Source: Gemmatimonadota bacterium (GTDB lineage Bacteria > Gemmatimonadota > Gemmatimonadetes > Longimicrobiales > Gaopeijiaceae). From it: DNA of 64,000 nt. The DNA lies in assembly GCA_030827315.1 (NCBI GenBank), contig JAURER010000007.1:1-64000 (forward strand). Direction: 5' to 3'. Position 1 is the stretch's first letter, and the number at the start of each line of letters is the position of its first letter. A program made the position numbers and the translations under genes. Of the stretch, positions 16,953-25,133 are shown one piece after another. The notes beneath the pieces were generated by a model that searched no databases, was not told the origin of the DNA, and saw only the letters and a program-made list of their open reading frames with translations.

Positions 16953-17180
16953 CACGAACAGGTCGATACATTTTGCCTCATTCGGAATAAGAGTGGCGGC
17001 CTCGCCCCCGACAGCAGCCCTGAGTCGCATTTTGCCCGGATCTGCATATCCATGTTCTGCATAGCTTTACCGAATCGAAAAGCCCTGACCGCAATCGTTC
17101 GAATTTCTGGCACGCGATTTGTTCGGCGTTTGGGTCGAAGTGCCACATGTGAGTGCCCGCATCTCAGGTTGGAGGCCAGT

Positions 17181-17627
17181 GTGCGAGTTTCTGCAGATGG
17201 ATACATCAACATCAGCGACCCCCGCAGGGTTCGCACCCCCGGCTACCACGACCACGCCCTGGAACCGGTTCCGGAGGAGGAAGCCGTCGCCTTTCTGCTG
17301 TCCCATACCTTTCGCGGACATCGCCGAATCGTGCGGCCCCTCTCGCTCCAGGAGCGGAAACGCATCCGATTGGCGCTGTGGGCGGGTTCGCTCCAGGAGC
17401 GCATGACGCTGATGGACCGGGTCTGGCGGGCCATCACGGAGCGCGTCGACGCGATCGTCGATCCGGCCGGACCTCAACTGATCCAGGTCGTTCGATGCGG
17501 CTCGTGGGCCTACCCGATCTACACCGACGGCGACGTGACGCGCGTGATCCCGAACGGGGGGATGCCTCTGGCCGACGTTGAGCCGGATCCGTTGTTCGAC
17601 TTCGCCGTCGACCGCAAGACTGCGTAG
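17181..17627 (+). CDS. unknown 148-residue cytoplasmic protein
   Basis: The start GTG at 17181 is supported by GGAGG at 17171-17175, five bases away. The protein is soluble, with a charged helical middle (PLSLQERKRIRLALWAGSLQ) and a C-terminal beta-rich segment (LIQVVRCGSWAYPIYTDGDV). No family is recognised. The coding stretch is flanked upstream by an unusually AT-rich region with repeated CATTTTGCC and TCTGCAT words, and downstream by strong inverted repeats. That suggests an independent transcription unit. The reading frame remains open far upstream, but only this part looks like protein. Confidence 0.6.
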   Translation: MRVSADGYINISDPRRVRTPGYHDHALEPVPEEEAVAFLLSHTFRGHRRIVRPLSLQERKRIRLALWAGSLQERMTLMDRVWRAITERVDAIVDPAGPQLIQVVRCGSWAYPIYTDGDVTRVIPNGGMPLADVEPDPLFDFAVDRKTA

Positions 17628-17633
17628 ATGGGT

Positions 17634-17676
17634 TTCGTGCCGGTTCGGTTCGACCTCGGTCGTCCACCGGCACGAA
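17634..17676 (+). terminator. perfect 11-bp inverted repeat after the 148-aa gene
   Basis: TTCGTGCCGGT (17634-17644) and ACCGGCACGAA (17666-17676) are exact reverse complements separated by 21 bases, starting 6 bases after the stop codon at 17627. No T-tract follows directly, so this may be a terminator stem, a protective 3' hairpin or a protein-binding site. Confidence 0.45.
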
Positions 17677-17720
17677 GTCCCACTTTCGGGTGGGCATCAC
17701 GCCCTGGGGGGGCGTGCCAA

Positions 17721-17770
17721 GAGTGGCGTCAGTCGCTTCGGTGGCTGGCGTCACTCGCTTTTCTCCCTCT
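17721..17770 (+). terminator. hairpin followed by a pyrimidine tract
   Basis: GAGTGGCGTCAG (17721-17732) pairs imperfectly with CTGGCGTCACTC (about 17745-17756), and the sequence GCTTTTCTCCCTCT follows. This is the layout of an intrinsic terminator for the plus-strand gene ending at 17627. It also lies just beyond the 3' end of fumC on the other strand. Confidence 0.45.
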
Positions 17771-17799
17771 GGTGTCCGGTCGGAACGTACGGCCGCGGA

Positions 17800-19191
17800 T
17801 CACTTCGGCAGGCCGGGCTCCGTCATCGACCGGACGTCGAGCGCGCCGTCGATCTGGTCTTCGGGCAGCAGCCCGCGCTCACGGACCACGTCGCGCACAC
17901 TGACCCCGCGCCGGGCCGACTCCTTGGCGACCACCGCCGCCTCGTCGTAGCCGATATAGGGGTTGAGCGCCGTCGCGATAGCGGGGTTCTTTTCGAGCAG
18001 TTCCCGGGCCCGTGCCTCGTTCGCCTCGATCCCGACCACGCAGTTGTCGGTGAAGGCACGCGCGATGTTCGCGAGCAGCGTGATCGACTCGAGGAGCGCG
18101 TGCGCCAGAACCGGCATCATCACGTTCAGCTCGAAATTGCCTCGGCTGCCGGCCACCGTGACGGTGGTGTGATTCCCCATGACGCGGGCACACACCATCA
18201 TCATCGCCTCGGACATGACGGGATTCACCTTGCCCGGCATGATCGACGACCCGGGCTGGATCGCGGGAAGACGGATCTCGTGGAGACCGGACGTCGGTCC
18301 CGAACCGAGCCAGCGAATGTCGTCCGCGATCTTCATGAAGCTCGTGGCCACGGTGTTCAGCGCGCCGGCCACGTTCACCGCGGCATCCTTGGCCCCCTGT
18401 GCCTCGAAATGGTCGTCGGCCTCCCGGAAGGAGACACCCGTGGCGGCTGCGATTCGGGCGACGGTGCGCGCCGAGAACTCGGCGTGCGTGTTGATGCCCG
18501 TACCGGTCGCGGTCCCGCCGAGTGCCAGCTCCTCGAGCTCGGCTCCGGCCGACCTCACGCGCTCGATGCCCTTGGCCACCTGCGTGGCGTAGCCCCCGAA
18601 CTCCTGCCCGAGGCGGACCGGCGTCGCATCCATGAGGTGCGTTCGTCCCGACTTCACGACCCCGTCGAACGCCTCCGCCTTGGCCGCCAGCGCCGAGCGC
18701 ATGTGCTCGAGCGCCGGCAGGAGCTCTTCCTCGATCGCGACCCGGGCCGCCACGTGGATGGCCGTGGGGATCACGTCGTTGGAGGACTGCCCAAAGTTCA
18801 CGTGGTCGTTGGGGTGGACCGAGCCGTCACCCTCGAGGAGCTCGGTGGCCCGGCGGGCGACCACCTCGTTCGTGTTCATGTTGGTCGAGGTCCCCGAGCC
18901 CGTCTGGTAGATGTCCAGCACGAACTGGTCGTCCCACTTCCCGCCCGCGACCTCCGCCGCCGCCACCACGATGGCGTCGGCCACCTTCGTGTCGAGATGT
19001 CCCTGTTCGGCATTCGTCTGCGCCGCGGACTTCTTGATGATCCCGAGCGCCTGGATGAAGCGACGACCGAACCTCTGGCCGCTGATGGGAAAATTCTCCA
19101 CGGCCCGCTGCGTCTGGGGTCCATAGAGCGCGTCGGCGGGGACCTTCATCTCGCCGAGGGAGTCCTTCTCGATCCGATATGCGTCGGCCAT
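17800..19191 (-). CDS. fumC: class II fumarate hydratase
   Basis: A 463-residue enzyme of the aspartase/fumarase family. The signature loop GSSIMPGKVNP is intact, as are the substrate segments TGSGTSTNMNTNEV, HPNDHVNFGQSSNDV and SGRTHLMDATPVRLGQE. The TSTNMN and GRTHLMDA words favour fumarase over aspartase or argininosuccinate lyase. It interconverts fumarate and L-malate in the citric acid cycle, in the cytoplasm, without an iron-sulfur cluster. It is preceded by a 119-base gap to the YHYH-DUF305 gene. Confidence 0.96.
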   Translation of the reverse strand: MADAYRIEKDSLGEMKVPADALYGPQTQRAVENFPISGQRFGRRFIQALGIIKKSAAQTNAEQGHLDTKVADAIVVAAAEVAGGKWDDQFVLDIYQTGSGTSTNMNTNEVVARRATELLEGDGSVHPNDHVNFGQSSNDVIPTAIHVAARVAIEEELLPALEHMRSALAAKAEAFDGVVKSGRTHLMDATPVRLGQEFGGYATQVAKGIERVRSAGAELEELALGGTATGTGINTHAEFSARTVARIAAATGVSFREADDHFEAQGAKDAAVNVAGALNTVATSFMKIADDIRWLGSGPTSGLHEIRLPAIQPGSSIMPGKVNPVMSEAMMMVCARVMGNHTTVTVAGSRGNFELNVMMPVLAHALLESITLLANIARAFTDNCVVGIEANEARARELLEKNPAIATALNPYIGYDEAAVVAKESARRGVSVRDVVRERGLLPEDQIDGALDVRSMTEPGLPK

Positions 19192-19310
19192 GGGGTGTCG
19201 ATCCTGAAGGGGCGTTCGGAGTCCGGCGCGACCACACGGCCGAGCCGATCAGCTCCGAAATCTACCCCGGCGGACCCGGACTTGAAGTGGAGCCCGCCAT
19301 GTCCGCGACG

Positions 19311-20768
19311 TCATCCCCCGCGGGCCAGCATCCCCCGCATGCGCTGCACCTCCATCGCCTGTTCCGCGTCGATGTGTCGAAGCAGCCATGCGGCCTCGGG
19401 CGTCGTGCCGACCGACCCCACCCGATCGAGAATGACCCGCGCCATGACGATCGCGCCCTCGTGGTGCTCCACCATGGACTCGAGGAACAGTCGGTCGAAC
19501 TCCGGGCCGCTCGCGTCCCGAAGACGGCGCATACGTGCGTCCGAAATCATCCCCGGTATGTCATGGATCCCATCGTGAGTTACGAGGAGGTCGCCACCGA
19601 TGTCCGAATGACCCGACTCAAGCCACCGTCTCATCAAATGGATCTCTTCGGTCTGGGCAATCTGCATTCGCACCGCCATCTCGATCACTTCGGGTCGGTC
19701 TGAGCGATCAGGTACGAGCGCGACCAGATCGAGTGCCTGGCGATGGTGGCGTATCATGCTCACCAGCGCAGTCTGATCGACTTTCACCGAGGCCGCCGTC
19801 CCCGCGATGGCGACCGGAAACGCCAAAGGGGTCAGGAGGGCCGCCGCGGGAGTACCGCGATAGCAGCCGACGGTGTAGGGATATTCGATCGTCGCGTGGT
19901 AGTGGTAACCAAGGGGGGCGTGCTCGTGCCCGTGGCACTCGTCGAGATCGGCGTTGGACAGTTCCCGCCCCCCAACCCCCGAGTATCCGTAAAGACCGAA
20001 ACCGTCGCGTATGTAACCGACGAGCCCGGAATGGCCGTCAGGCATCGGCGCCGCATCGAGGCGCTCCGGGAGATAGTGGTAGTGATAGTCTGTCATGGCA
20101 GGATGCCCACCGAACTCGTCCACAATCTCATGGGCGACGGCATCATCGCCTCGTCCATCCATCGCGTTGTAGAGGATCACGCCGTTGAGCGTGACCCCGA
20201 TTGCTCCGAGCGACGTGCAAGCAGGAATGGCGCCCACCGTCGGATTCATGGGAAGATTGAACGTGTAACTCCCGGGGGATGGCACGCCGGGGTTTCTGTC
20301 GATGGCAGACAGGTCCGGGTACTGCGTCATGGGCCAGTCGCCGATCCTCAGGTCCACCGGGAGGTTGTTGATCGTGATGGTCCGAACGCTACCGGACTCC
20401 GACACCCGAATGGTCCCCGGTTCCGGCGCGAACGCTCCCCGAGGCAGGAAAGGCTTCGACAGCAGATTCCACGTTCCAGCGGCCCAGTCGATCCAGGTGA
20501 TCCGGTCCGCCTGACTCCCTGGCGCATTCGGGTTGCCCGGCGAACACGCGTAAAGCTTGCCGCGTGCCGGACTCGTCGTCGTGACATGGTCATCACCGAG
20601 ACGAAGAGATCTGCAGTCGGGTCCGAACGTGTCCGCGCACAGATCCGGCGTGATGAAATATCTGGAGAGGTCCGGGTCGCCGCCGACCTGAACCTCACTC
20701 ACCGCCCCATCACACGCGAGTGAAAAAACGGACAGGGCCAGAAGCAACTCGACGCTACGCCGTTTCAT
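19311..20768 (-). CDS. lipoprotein fusing a YHYH domain to a DUF305 domain
   Basis: A 485-residue exported protein with a lipobox near the N-terminus (SVFSLACDG). The first two thirds form a YHYH domain, with the motif itself in MTDYHYHYLPERL and a second histidine cluster in ECHGHEHAPLGYHYHATIEY. From about residue 325 a DUF305 four-helix domain follows, with MIRHHRQALDLV and MVEHHEGAIVMA as the paired His-His motifs. Both domains are His-rich and often linked to metal handling, but neither has a settled reaction. ATG 20768 was chosen over the adjacent GTG at 20771. Confidence 0.85.
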   Translation of the reverse strand: MKRRSVELLLALSVFSLACDGAVSEVQVGGDPDLSRYFITPDLCADTFGPDCRSLRLGDDHVTTTSPARGKLYACSPGNPNAPGSQADRITWIDWAAGTWNLLSKPFLPRGAFAPEPGTIRVSESGSVRTITINNLPVDLRIGDWPMTQYPDLSAIDRNPGVPSPGSYTFNLPMNPTVGAIPACTSLGAIGVTLNGVILYNAMDGRGDDAVAHEIVDEFGGHPAMTDYHYHYLPERLDAAPMPDGHSGLVGYIRDGFGLYGYSGVGGRELSNADLDECHGHEHAPLGYHYHATIEYPYTVGCYRGTPAAALLTPLAFPVAIAGTAASVKVDQTALVSMIRHHRQALDLVALVPDRSDRPEVIEMAVRMQIAQTEEIHLMRRWLESGHSDIGGDLLVTHDGIHDIPGMISDARMRRLRDASGPEFDRLFLESMVEHHEGAIVMARVILDRVGSVGTTPEAAWLLRHIDAEQAMEVQRMRGMLARGG

Positions 20769-20839
20769 CACAAGTTCTCGAACGATTGAGACTCCCTTCC
20801 CCCAGCACCCTCGACGTCGCGACCATCGTCGACGTTAGG

Positions 20840-21553
20840 TCAGGAGCGTGACCCGGGCCGGCTCGGCCGCATCTCGATCCGGCTCACGTGGGCCTCCTTC
20901 GGATACTCGAGGAGCTGCATCACGGCCAGCGCACAGTCGTCGGCTTCGAGCTTCCACCCTCGCTCCGCAGCCTGGACGTTGTCGTTGAAGTGGGTATTCA
21001 CGCTGCCGGGCATGACGATGGAGACTCGGACGCCGTCATGGCGCACGTCGAGCATCATCGCCTCGGACATGCCGAGCAGCCCGAACTTGCTGGCGTTGTA
21101 CCCGGTGCCGTTCGCGAACGAGTTGCGGCTGGCGAGTGACCCGATGTTGATGATGAACCCGTCACCCGAGGCGCTCAGGTGCGGCAGCGCCGCCTTCGAG
21201 CAGTAGAAGACGCCCCCCAGGTTCACGTCGATCATCCGGCGCCACTCTTCGACGCTCATCTCCGCAATCGGCTTGAAGATGCCGAACCCCGCGTTGTTCA
21301 CGAGCACGTCGAGTCGGCCGAAGCGCTCCACGGTGGCCAAGACCAGGTCGGCACACTGTTCCGGGTCCGACACATCGCACGGGACGCCGAACGCACGCTC
21401 GCCCAGTCGCTCCGCAACCGACGCGACATCCTCGGGCGACCGCGAACTCACCACGACCGACATCCCTGCGTTGATCATCCGCTCGGCAACGGCGAGCCCG
21501 ATGCCCTTCGTGCTGCCCGTAACGACGGCAACCTTGCCCGTGACCCTCGGCAT
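20840..21553 (-). CDS. SDR family oxidoreductase
   Basis: A 237-residue classical short-chain dehydrogenase starting at ATG 21553. Motifs are TGSTKGIG (cofactor loop), NNAG, a catalytic Ser in IGSLASRNSF and YNASK. It resembles 3-ketoacyl-ACP reductase-type and related broad-specificity SDR enzymes. The substrate is unknown. It is divergent from the pteridine-reductase-like SDR at 21645, with about 90 bases between the two starts, so the two may share a control region. Confidence 0.85.
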   Translation of the reverse strand: MPRVTGKVAVVTGSTKGIGLAVAERMINAGMSVVVSSRSPEDVASVAERLGERAFGVPCDVSDPEQCADLVLATVERFGRLDVLVNNAGFGIFKPIAEMSVEEWRRMIDVNLGGVFYCSKAALPHLSASGDGFIINIGSLASRNSFANGTGYNASKFGLLGMSEAMMLDVRHDGVRVSIVMPGSVNTHFNDNVQAAERGWKLEADDCALAVMQLLEYPKEAHVSRIEMRPSRPGSRS

Positions 21554-21644
21554 CCTTCCCTTTCCTGTTCGATTCGATGTTTCGAGTCGACGCGGCGCAT
21601 GACCGTCCGCCGTCCACCCCGCACCCCCAGAAGAAAGTGTGCCG

Positions 21645-22412
21645 ATGACCCAAGGTACAGGGCAACGCGTAGCGCTCGTCACCGGTGGCGCGGTGCGGCT
21701 GGGACGGGCCATCACGCTCGGCCTCGCCGGCGCGGGCTACGACGTCGTCGTTGCGTACGGATCTTCCGGTGACGCCGCCGCGGAGGTCGCCACCGCCCTC
21801 GACGCCCTGGGCCGGCGTTGCGAGACCGTCCAGGCCGACCTCCGCCGCCCCGAGGCCGCCGACACGCTGGCTTCCGCCACCCGCGCGCGATTCGGCCGGC
21901 TCGACCTGCTCGTGAATTCGGCCGCTTCGTTCCACGCCCGCCCGCTGCTCGAGGTCGACGCGACCGAGTGGGACGAGGTCATGGCGCTCAACGTGCGCGC
22001 GGTCCACCTCCTGGTCCGCGCCTGTGCCAACATGCTCCGGGCGGCCCGCGGCGCCGTCGTGAACCTCACCGACCTGTCCGCCTTCCAGGCCTGGACGGTC
22101 TACCCGCACCACGCGGTGTCGAAAGCCGCCCTCGTGCACCTCACGCGCGTCCAGGCTCGCGCCCTCGCGCCCGAGGTGCGCGTCAACGCGATCGCGCCGG
22201 GCGCCGTACTCCCGCCCGCGGAATGGCCTCGGGAGCGCCTGGAGGCGCTGGCGTCGAGGGCGGTCCTGAAGCGAACCGGATCGGCCGACGACGTCGTCCA
22301 GGCGGTGCTGTACCTGGCGAGCGCCTCGTTCGTGACAGGGCACGTGCTCCCCGTGGACGGCGGCCGCCTTCTCGGCCCCCCCGGACCACCGGACACCAGC
22401 GGCGCCGAGTAG
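21645..22412 (+). CDS. pteridine-reductase-like SDR with a substituted catalytic tyrosine
   Basis: A 255-residue SDR from ATG 21645 (a GTG 6 bases earlier is possible). The cofactor loop TGGAVRLG (residues 13-20) fits the TGxxxRxG motif typical of PTR1/FolM pteridine reductases. Asp143 stands 13 residues before the YxxxK position, where PTR1 also has Asp instead of the usual SDR Ser. The tyrosine itself is replaced by His156 (HAVSK, Lys160). It could reduce dihydropterin or dihydrofolate, or the His may change the substrate. A C-terminal Gly/Pro tail follows the conserved VDGGRL. Confidence 0.7.
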   Translation: MTQGTGQRVALVTGGAVRLGRAITLGLAGAGYDVVVAYGSSGDAAAEVATALDALGRRCETVQADLRRPEAADTLASATRARFGRLDLLVNSAASFHARPLLEVDATEWDEVMALNVRAVHLLVRACANMLRAARGAVVNLTDLSAFQAWTVYPHHAVSKAALVHLTRVQARALAPEVRVNAIAPGAVLPPAEWPRERLEALASRAVLKRTGSADDVVQAVLYLASASFVTGHVLPVDGGRLLGPPGPPDTSGAE

Positions 22413-22431
22413 AACCGTATCGCGATGGCCC

Positions 22432-22447
22432 CGCGGGCTTACCCGCG
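22432..22447. terminator. short bidirectional hairpin between convergent genes
   Basis: CGCGGG-CTTA-CCCGCG is a perfect 6-bp stem with a 4-base loop, placed between the stop of the pteridine-reductase-like gene (22412) and that of trxB (22463). No T-tract is present, so it could work on either strand or in Rho-dependent termination. Confidence 0.4.
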
Positions 22448-22462
22448 AAACATCCCCTCAGC

Positions 22463-23470
22463 TCAGTGCCCCGCGGCGACTTCCCCGGGGTGCGCGTCCA
22501 CGCCGCCGTGCGCGAGCCAGCGCTCCGCGTCGAGAGCCGCCATGCAGCCCGTGCCCGCGGCGGTGACCGCCTGGCGGTAGTAGTCGTCCATGACGTCACC
22601 GGCCGCGAAGATGCCGGGAACAGACGTCTGCGTCCGCCAAGGGATCGGCGTCTTCACGTAGCCGTTGTCTTTCAGGTCGACCACGTCCTGCAGGAACCCG
22701 GTGTTGGGCTCGTGCCCGATGGCGACGAAGAGCCCGCCCACCTCCAGCTCCCGCTCCTCGCCCGTCACGGTGTCCTGGAGACGGAGGCCCGTGATCACGT
22801 CGTCACCAAAGACCTCCGTCACCACGCTGTTCCAGGCGAAGGTGATCTTCTCGTTGGCCAGCGCACGCTCGGCCATGATCTTCGACGCGCGCAGCTCGTC
22901 GCGCCGGTGAACGATCACGACCTCCTTCGCGAACTTGGTGAGATAGAGCGCGTCCTCCATCGCCGTGTCGCCGCCTCCCACGACCGCGAGCACCTGATTG
23001 CGGAAGTGCGGCAGCGCACCGTCACAGACGGCGCAGGCACTCACGCCCCCACCCGACTGGGCGAGGCGCTCCTCGTTCGCGAGGCCGATCCACTTGGCGT
23101 TGGCACCCGTCGCCACGATGACCGCGTCGGCGAAGACCTCCGTACCGCCGGTCGTGACGAGACGGAACGGATACTGGGCGGGATCGATCTCCACGACGTC
23201 CTCGGTGAGCACCCGCGTGCCGAAGCGCAGCGCCTGCTCCTTCATGTCGAGCATGAGCGTCTGACCATCCACGCCATGCTTGAAGCCCGGGTAGTTCTCG
23301 ACCTCGGTCGTGAACATGAGCTGGCCACCGGGAATCATCGTCCGACTGATGCCGCCTTCGATCACGAAGGGATTCATTTCCGCGCGGGCGGAATAGATCG
23401 CGGCCGTCCAACCGGCGGGACCCGATCCGATGATGACGACGCGCTCATGGAGCGTGGTGCTCTCCGACAT
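22463..23470 (-). CDS. trxB: thioredoxin-disulfide reductase
   Basis: A 335-residue flavoprotein. The FAD-binding loop is GSGPAG (near residue 16), the redox-active disulfide is Cys146-Ala-Val-Cys149, the NADPH-binding loop is [10 protein letters not shown] with [10 protein letters not shown], and the C-terminal FAD segment is GIFAAGDV. All residues needed to transfer electrons from NADPH to thioredoxin are present. It lies 3 bases after a ferredoxin-reductase-type gene and is the last gene of the mla operon. Confidence 0.95.
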   Translation of the reverse strand: MSESTTLHERVVIIGSGPAGWTAAIYSARAEMNPFVIEGGISRTMIPGGQLMFTTEVENYPGFKHGVDGQTLMLDMKEQALRFGTRVLTEDVVEIDPAQYPFRLVTTGGTEVFADAVIVATGANAKWIGLANEERLAQSGGGVSACAVCDGALPHFRNQVLAVVGGGDTAMEDALYLTKFAKEVVIVHRRDELRASKIMAERALANEKITFAWNSVVTEVFGDDVITGLRLQDTVTGEERELEVGGLFVAIGHEPNTGFLQDVVDLKDNGYVKTPIPWRTQTSVPGIFAAGDVMDDYYRQAVTAAGTGCMAALDAERWLAHGGVDAHPGEVAAGH

Positions 23471-23473
23471 CCC

Positions 23474-24481
23474 TCAATCCTCCTTGAAGACTTTCATGTT
23501 CGTCGAATGCCCCGGATTGACGCGCGCGGCCGGGTCGACGTAGTGCACGGCATTGTTGACCGCGATGGCCGCCTCCGAGAAACCCGTGGCGATCAGGTCG
23601 AGCTTCCCCTCGTAGTCCACGATGTCGCCCGCCGCGAAGATGCCGGGAACCGACGTCGCCATGAGCGGACTCACCATGATCCGATTCTTCTGGACGTCCA
23701 GCCCCCACTCCTTGATGGGGCCCAGGTCTGGCTTGAACCCGAGACACGAGAGCACGACGTCACACTCCAGCACCATGTCCTCGTCCGTCCGGTTGTCGAA
23801 GATGGTCACACGATCGACCCGCCCGGTCCCTTCGATGGTCCGGACCTCATAGAAGGTGCGCACGTCGATCTCACCGGCAGCGGCAGCGGCCTCCACCTGA
23901 TCGACCGTGGCCTGGTGCGCCCGCCATCCGTCCCGCCGGTGGACCAGCGTGATCCGAGAGGCGATTCCCTTGAGCATGAGCACGAAGTCGAGCGCGGTAT
24001 CGCCCCCGCCGACGATAACCACCCGCCGGTCCCGAAACGCCTCGGGGTCCTTCACGGCGTACTCGACACCGGCGTGCATGAACTCCTCGTAGCCGGGGCA
24101 CTTGAGCGGCATCGGCTCGAACGCACCCTTGCCGCCGGCGATGACCACCGAGCGCGTTCGGTACGTGCCGCCACTGCACTTCAGTTCGAAGTGCCCGTCG
24201 ACCCGAACGAGCTCCCGAACCTGCTCGTCGAGCGAGACCTCGGGACGGAACTGCATGGCCTGCTGCACCAGGTTTCGCACCAGATCCTTCGCCAGAACCC
24301 TCGGGAAGCCACCCACATCGAAGATGTCCTTCTCCGGATACAGGGCAGCCAGCTGGCCCCCGAGCTCGGGCAGCGAGTCGACGATCCGGCAGGACGAGCC
24401 GCGCATGCCGGCGTAGAAAGCGGCAAAGAGCCCCGTCGGCCCTCCCCCGATGATGGTGATGTCCCGGATGTCGTCAGCCAT
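23474..24481 (-). CDS. ferredoxin-NADP+ reductase, thioredoxin-reductase-like type
   Basis: A 335-residue flavoprotein from ATG 24481. It has the same two-domain fold as TrxB (GGGPTGLFAA and GGGDTALDFV, HRRDGWRAH) but lacks the CxxC redox pair, and carries the 'LGGQLAALYPEKDIFDVGG' and 'ATGFSEAAIAVNNAVHY' segments typical of YumC/TrxR-like ferredoxin-NADP reductases. It should pass electrons between NADPH and ferredoxin or flavodoxin. The in-frame upstream part to 24607 is Arg/Pro-rich and not conserved. It is adjacent to trxB. Confidence 0.88.
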   Translation of the reverse strand: MADDIRDITIIGGGPTGLFAAFYAGMRGSSCRIVDSLPELGGQLAALYPEKDIFDVGGFPRVLAKDLVRNLVQQAMQFRPEVSLDEQVRELVRVDGHFELKCSGGTYRTRSVVIAGGKGAFEPMPLKCPGYEEFMHAGVEYAVKDPEAFRDRRVVIVGGGDTALDFVLMLKGIASRITLVHRRDGWRAHQATVDQVEAAAAAGEIDVRTFYEVRTIEGTGRVDRVTIFDNRTDEDMVLECDVVLSCLGFKPDLGPIKEWGLDVQKNRIMVSPLMATSVPGIFAAGDIVDYEGKLDLIATGFSEAAIAVNNAVHYVDPAARVNPGHSTNMKVFKED

Positions 24482-24643
24482 GTCGGCCTGGAGTGGTCGG
24501 TGCACGCGCTTCGGAGCGCGCGGAGTACGCGTCGGACGTCCACCGGGCGCGGCATGACCGCGGCTCGGGGAAGCCCTGAAGTCTAACCGGAGCGGGGGGG
24601 TGATCAACGGCTGGAGACCGGCCCGCGCACCGCTCTGCCCGGC

Positions 24644-25132
24644 TCAGTCCGCGGCCGCGTCCGAGTCGACTGCGTACACCGTTCGCTGAGCGATCTTCAC
24701 GACCTCGCTCGCGTTGTCATACGAAATCCGCTCGTGGGCGGTGCGGAGCGGAACCCACCGACACGCGGAGATGCCCTCACGCTTCTCGGGAATCGGCTCG
24801 CCCACCTCCGAATACATCAGGAAGAAGGTCGTGAACTTGTGGATTCTCCGGCCCGAGGCGCGGTAGATCCAGTCGATGGTCACGAGCTCCTGACCAAGCC
24901 GGAGATCGGTCAGGCCGGTCTCCTCCCGAACCTCCCGCAGGGCGGTCTCGTCGGGAGACTCCCCCTCCTCGGCGTGCCCCTTGGGCAGACCCCATTTCCG
25001 GTACGGATCCCGAATGACGAGGACGTGCCGGATGCCTTCGATGACGCGCACCACGACCCCGCCGGCGCTGACCTCCACGATCGGCTTGCGGGCACCCGGC
25101 GGGGCACCCGACCTCGGAGAAGGAAGGTGCAT
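24644..25132 (-). CDS. NUDIX hydrolase
   Basis: A 162-residue protein with a complete NUDIX box at residues 52-74 (GHAEEGESPDETALREVREE, then TGL), matching Gx5Ex7REUxEExGU. The N-terminal 20 residues are a flexible Pro-rich lead. The family hydrolyses nucleoside diphosphates linked to another group. The spacing 'YRKWGLPKGH' is typical of diadenosine polyphosphate or general housekeeping members. It starts one base after the mlaD stop, so it is probably co-transcribed, though a functional link is not evident. Confidence 0.9.
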   Translation of the reverse strand: MHLPSPRSGAPPGARKPIVEVSAGGVVVRVIEGIRHVLVIRDPYRKWGLPKGHAEEGESPDETALREVREETGLTDLRLGQELVTIDWIYRASGRRIHKFTTFFLMYSEVGEPIPEKREGISACRWVPLRTAHERISYDNASEVVKIAQRTVYAVDSDAAAD

Positions 25133-25133
25133 G

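Noticed and set aside
21818-24586. A 922-codon plus-strand frame opposite trxB and the ferredoxin reductase gene
   Set aside because: It is the GC-rich antisense frame of two well-supported flavoprotein genes and has Arg/His/Pro-rich, non-protein-like composition.
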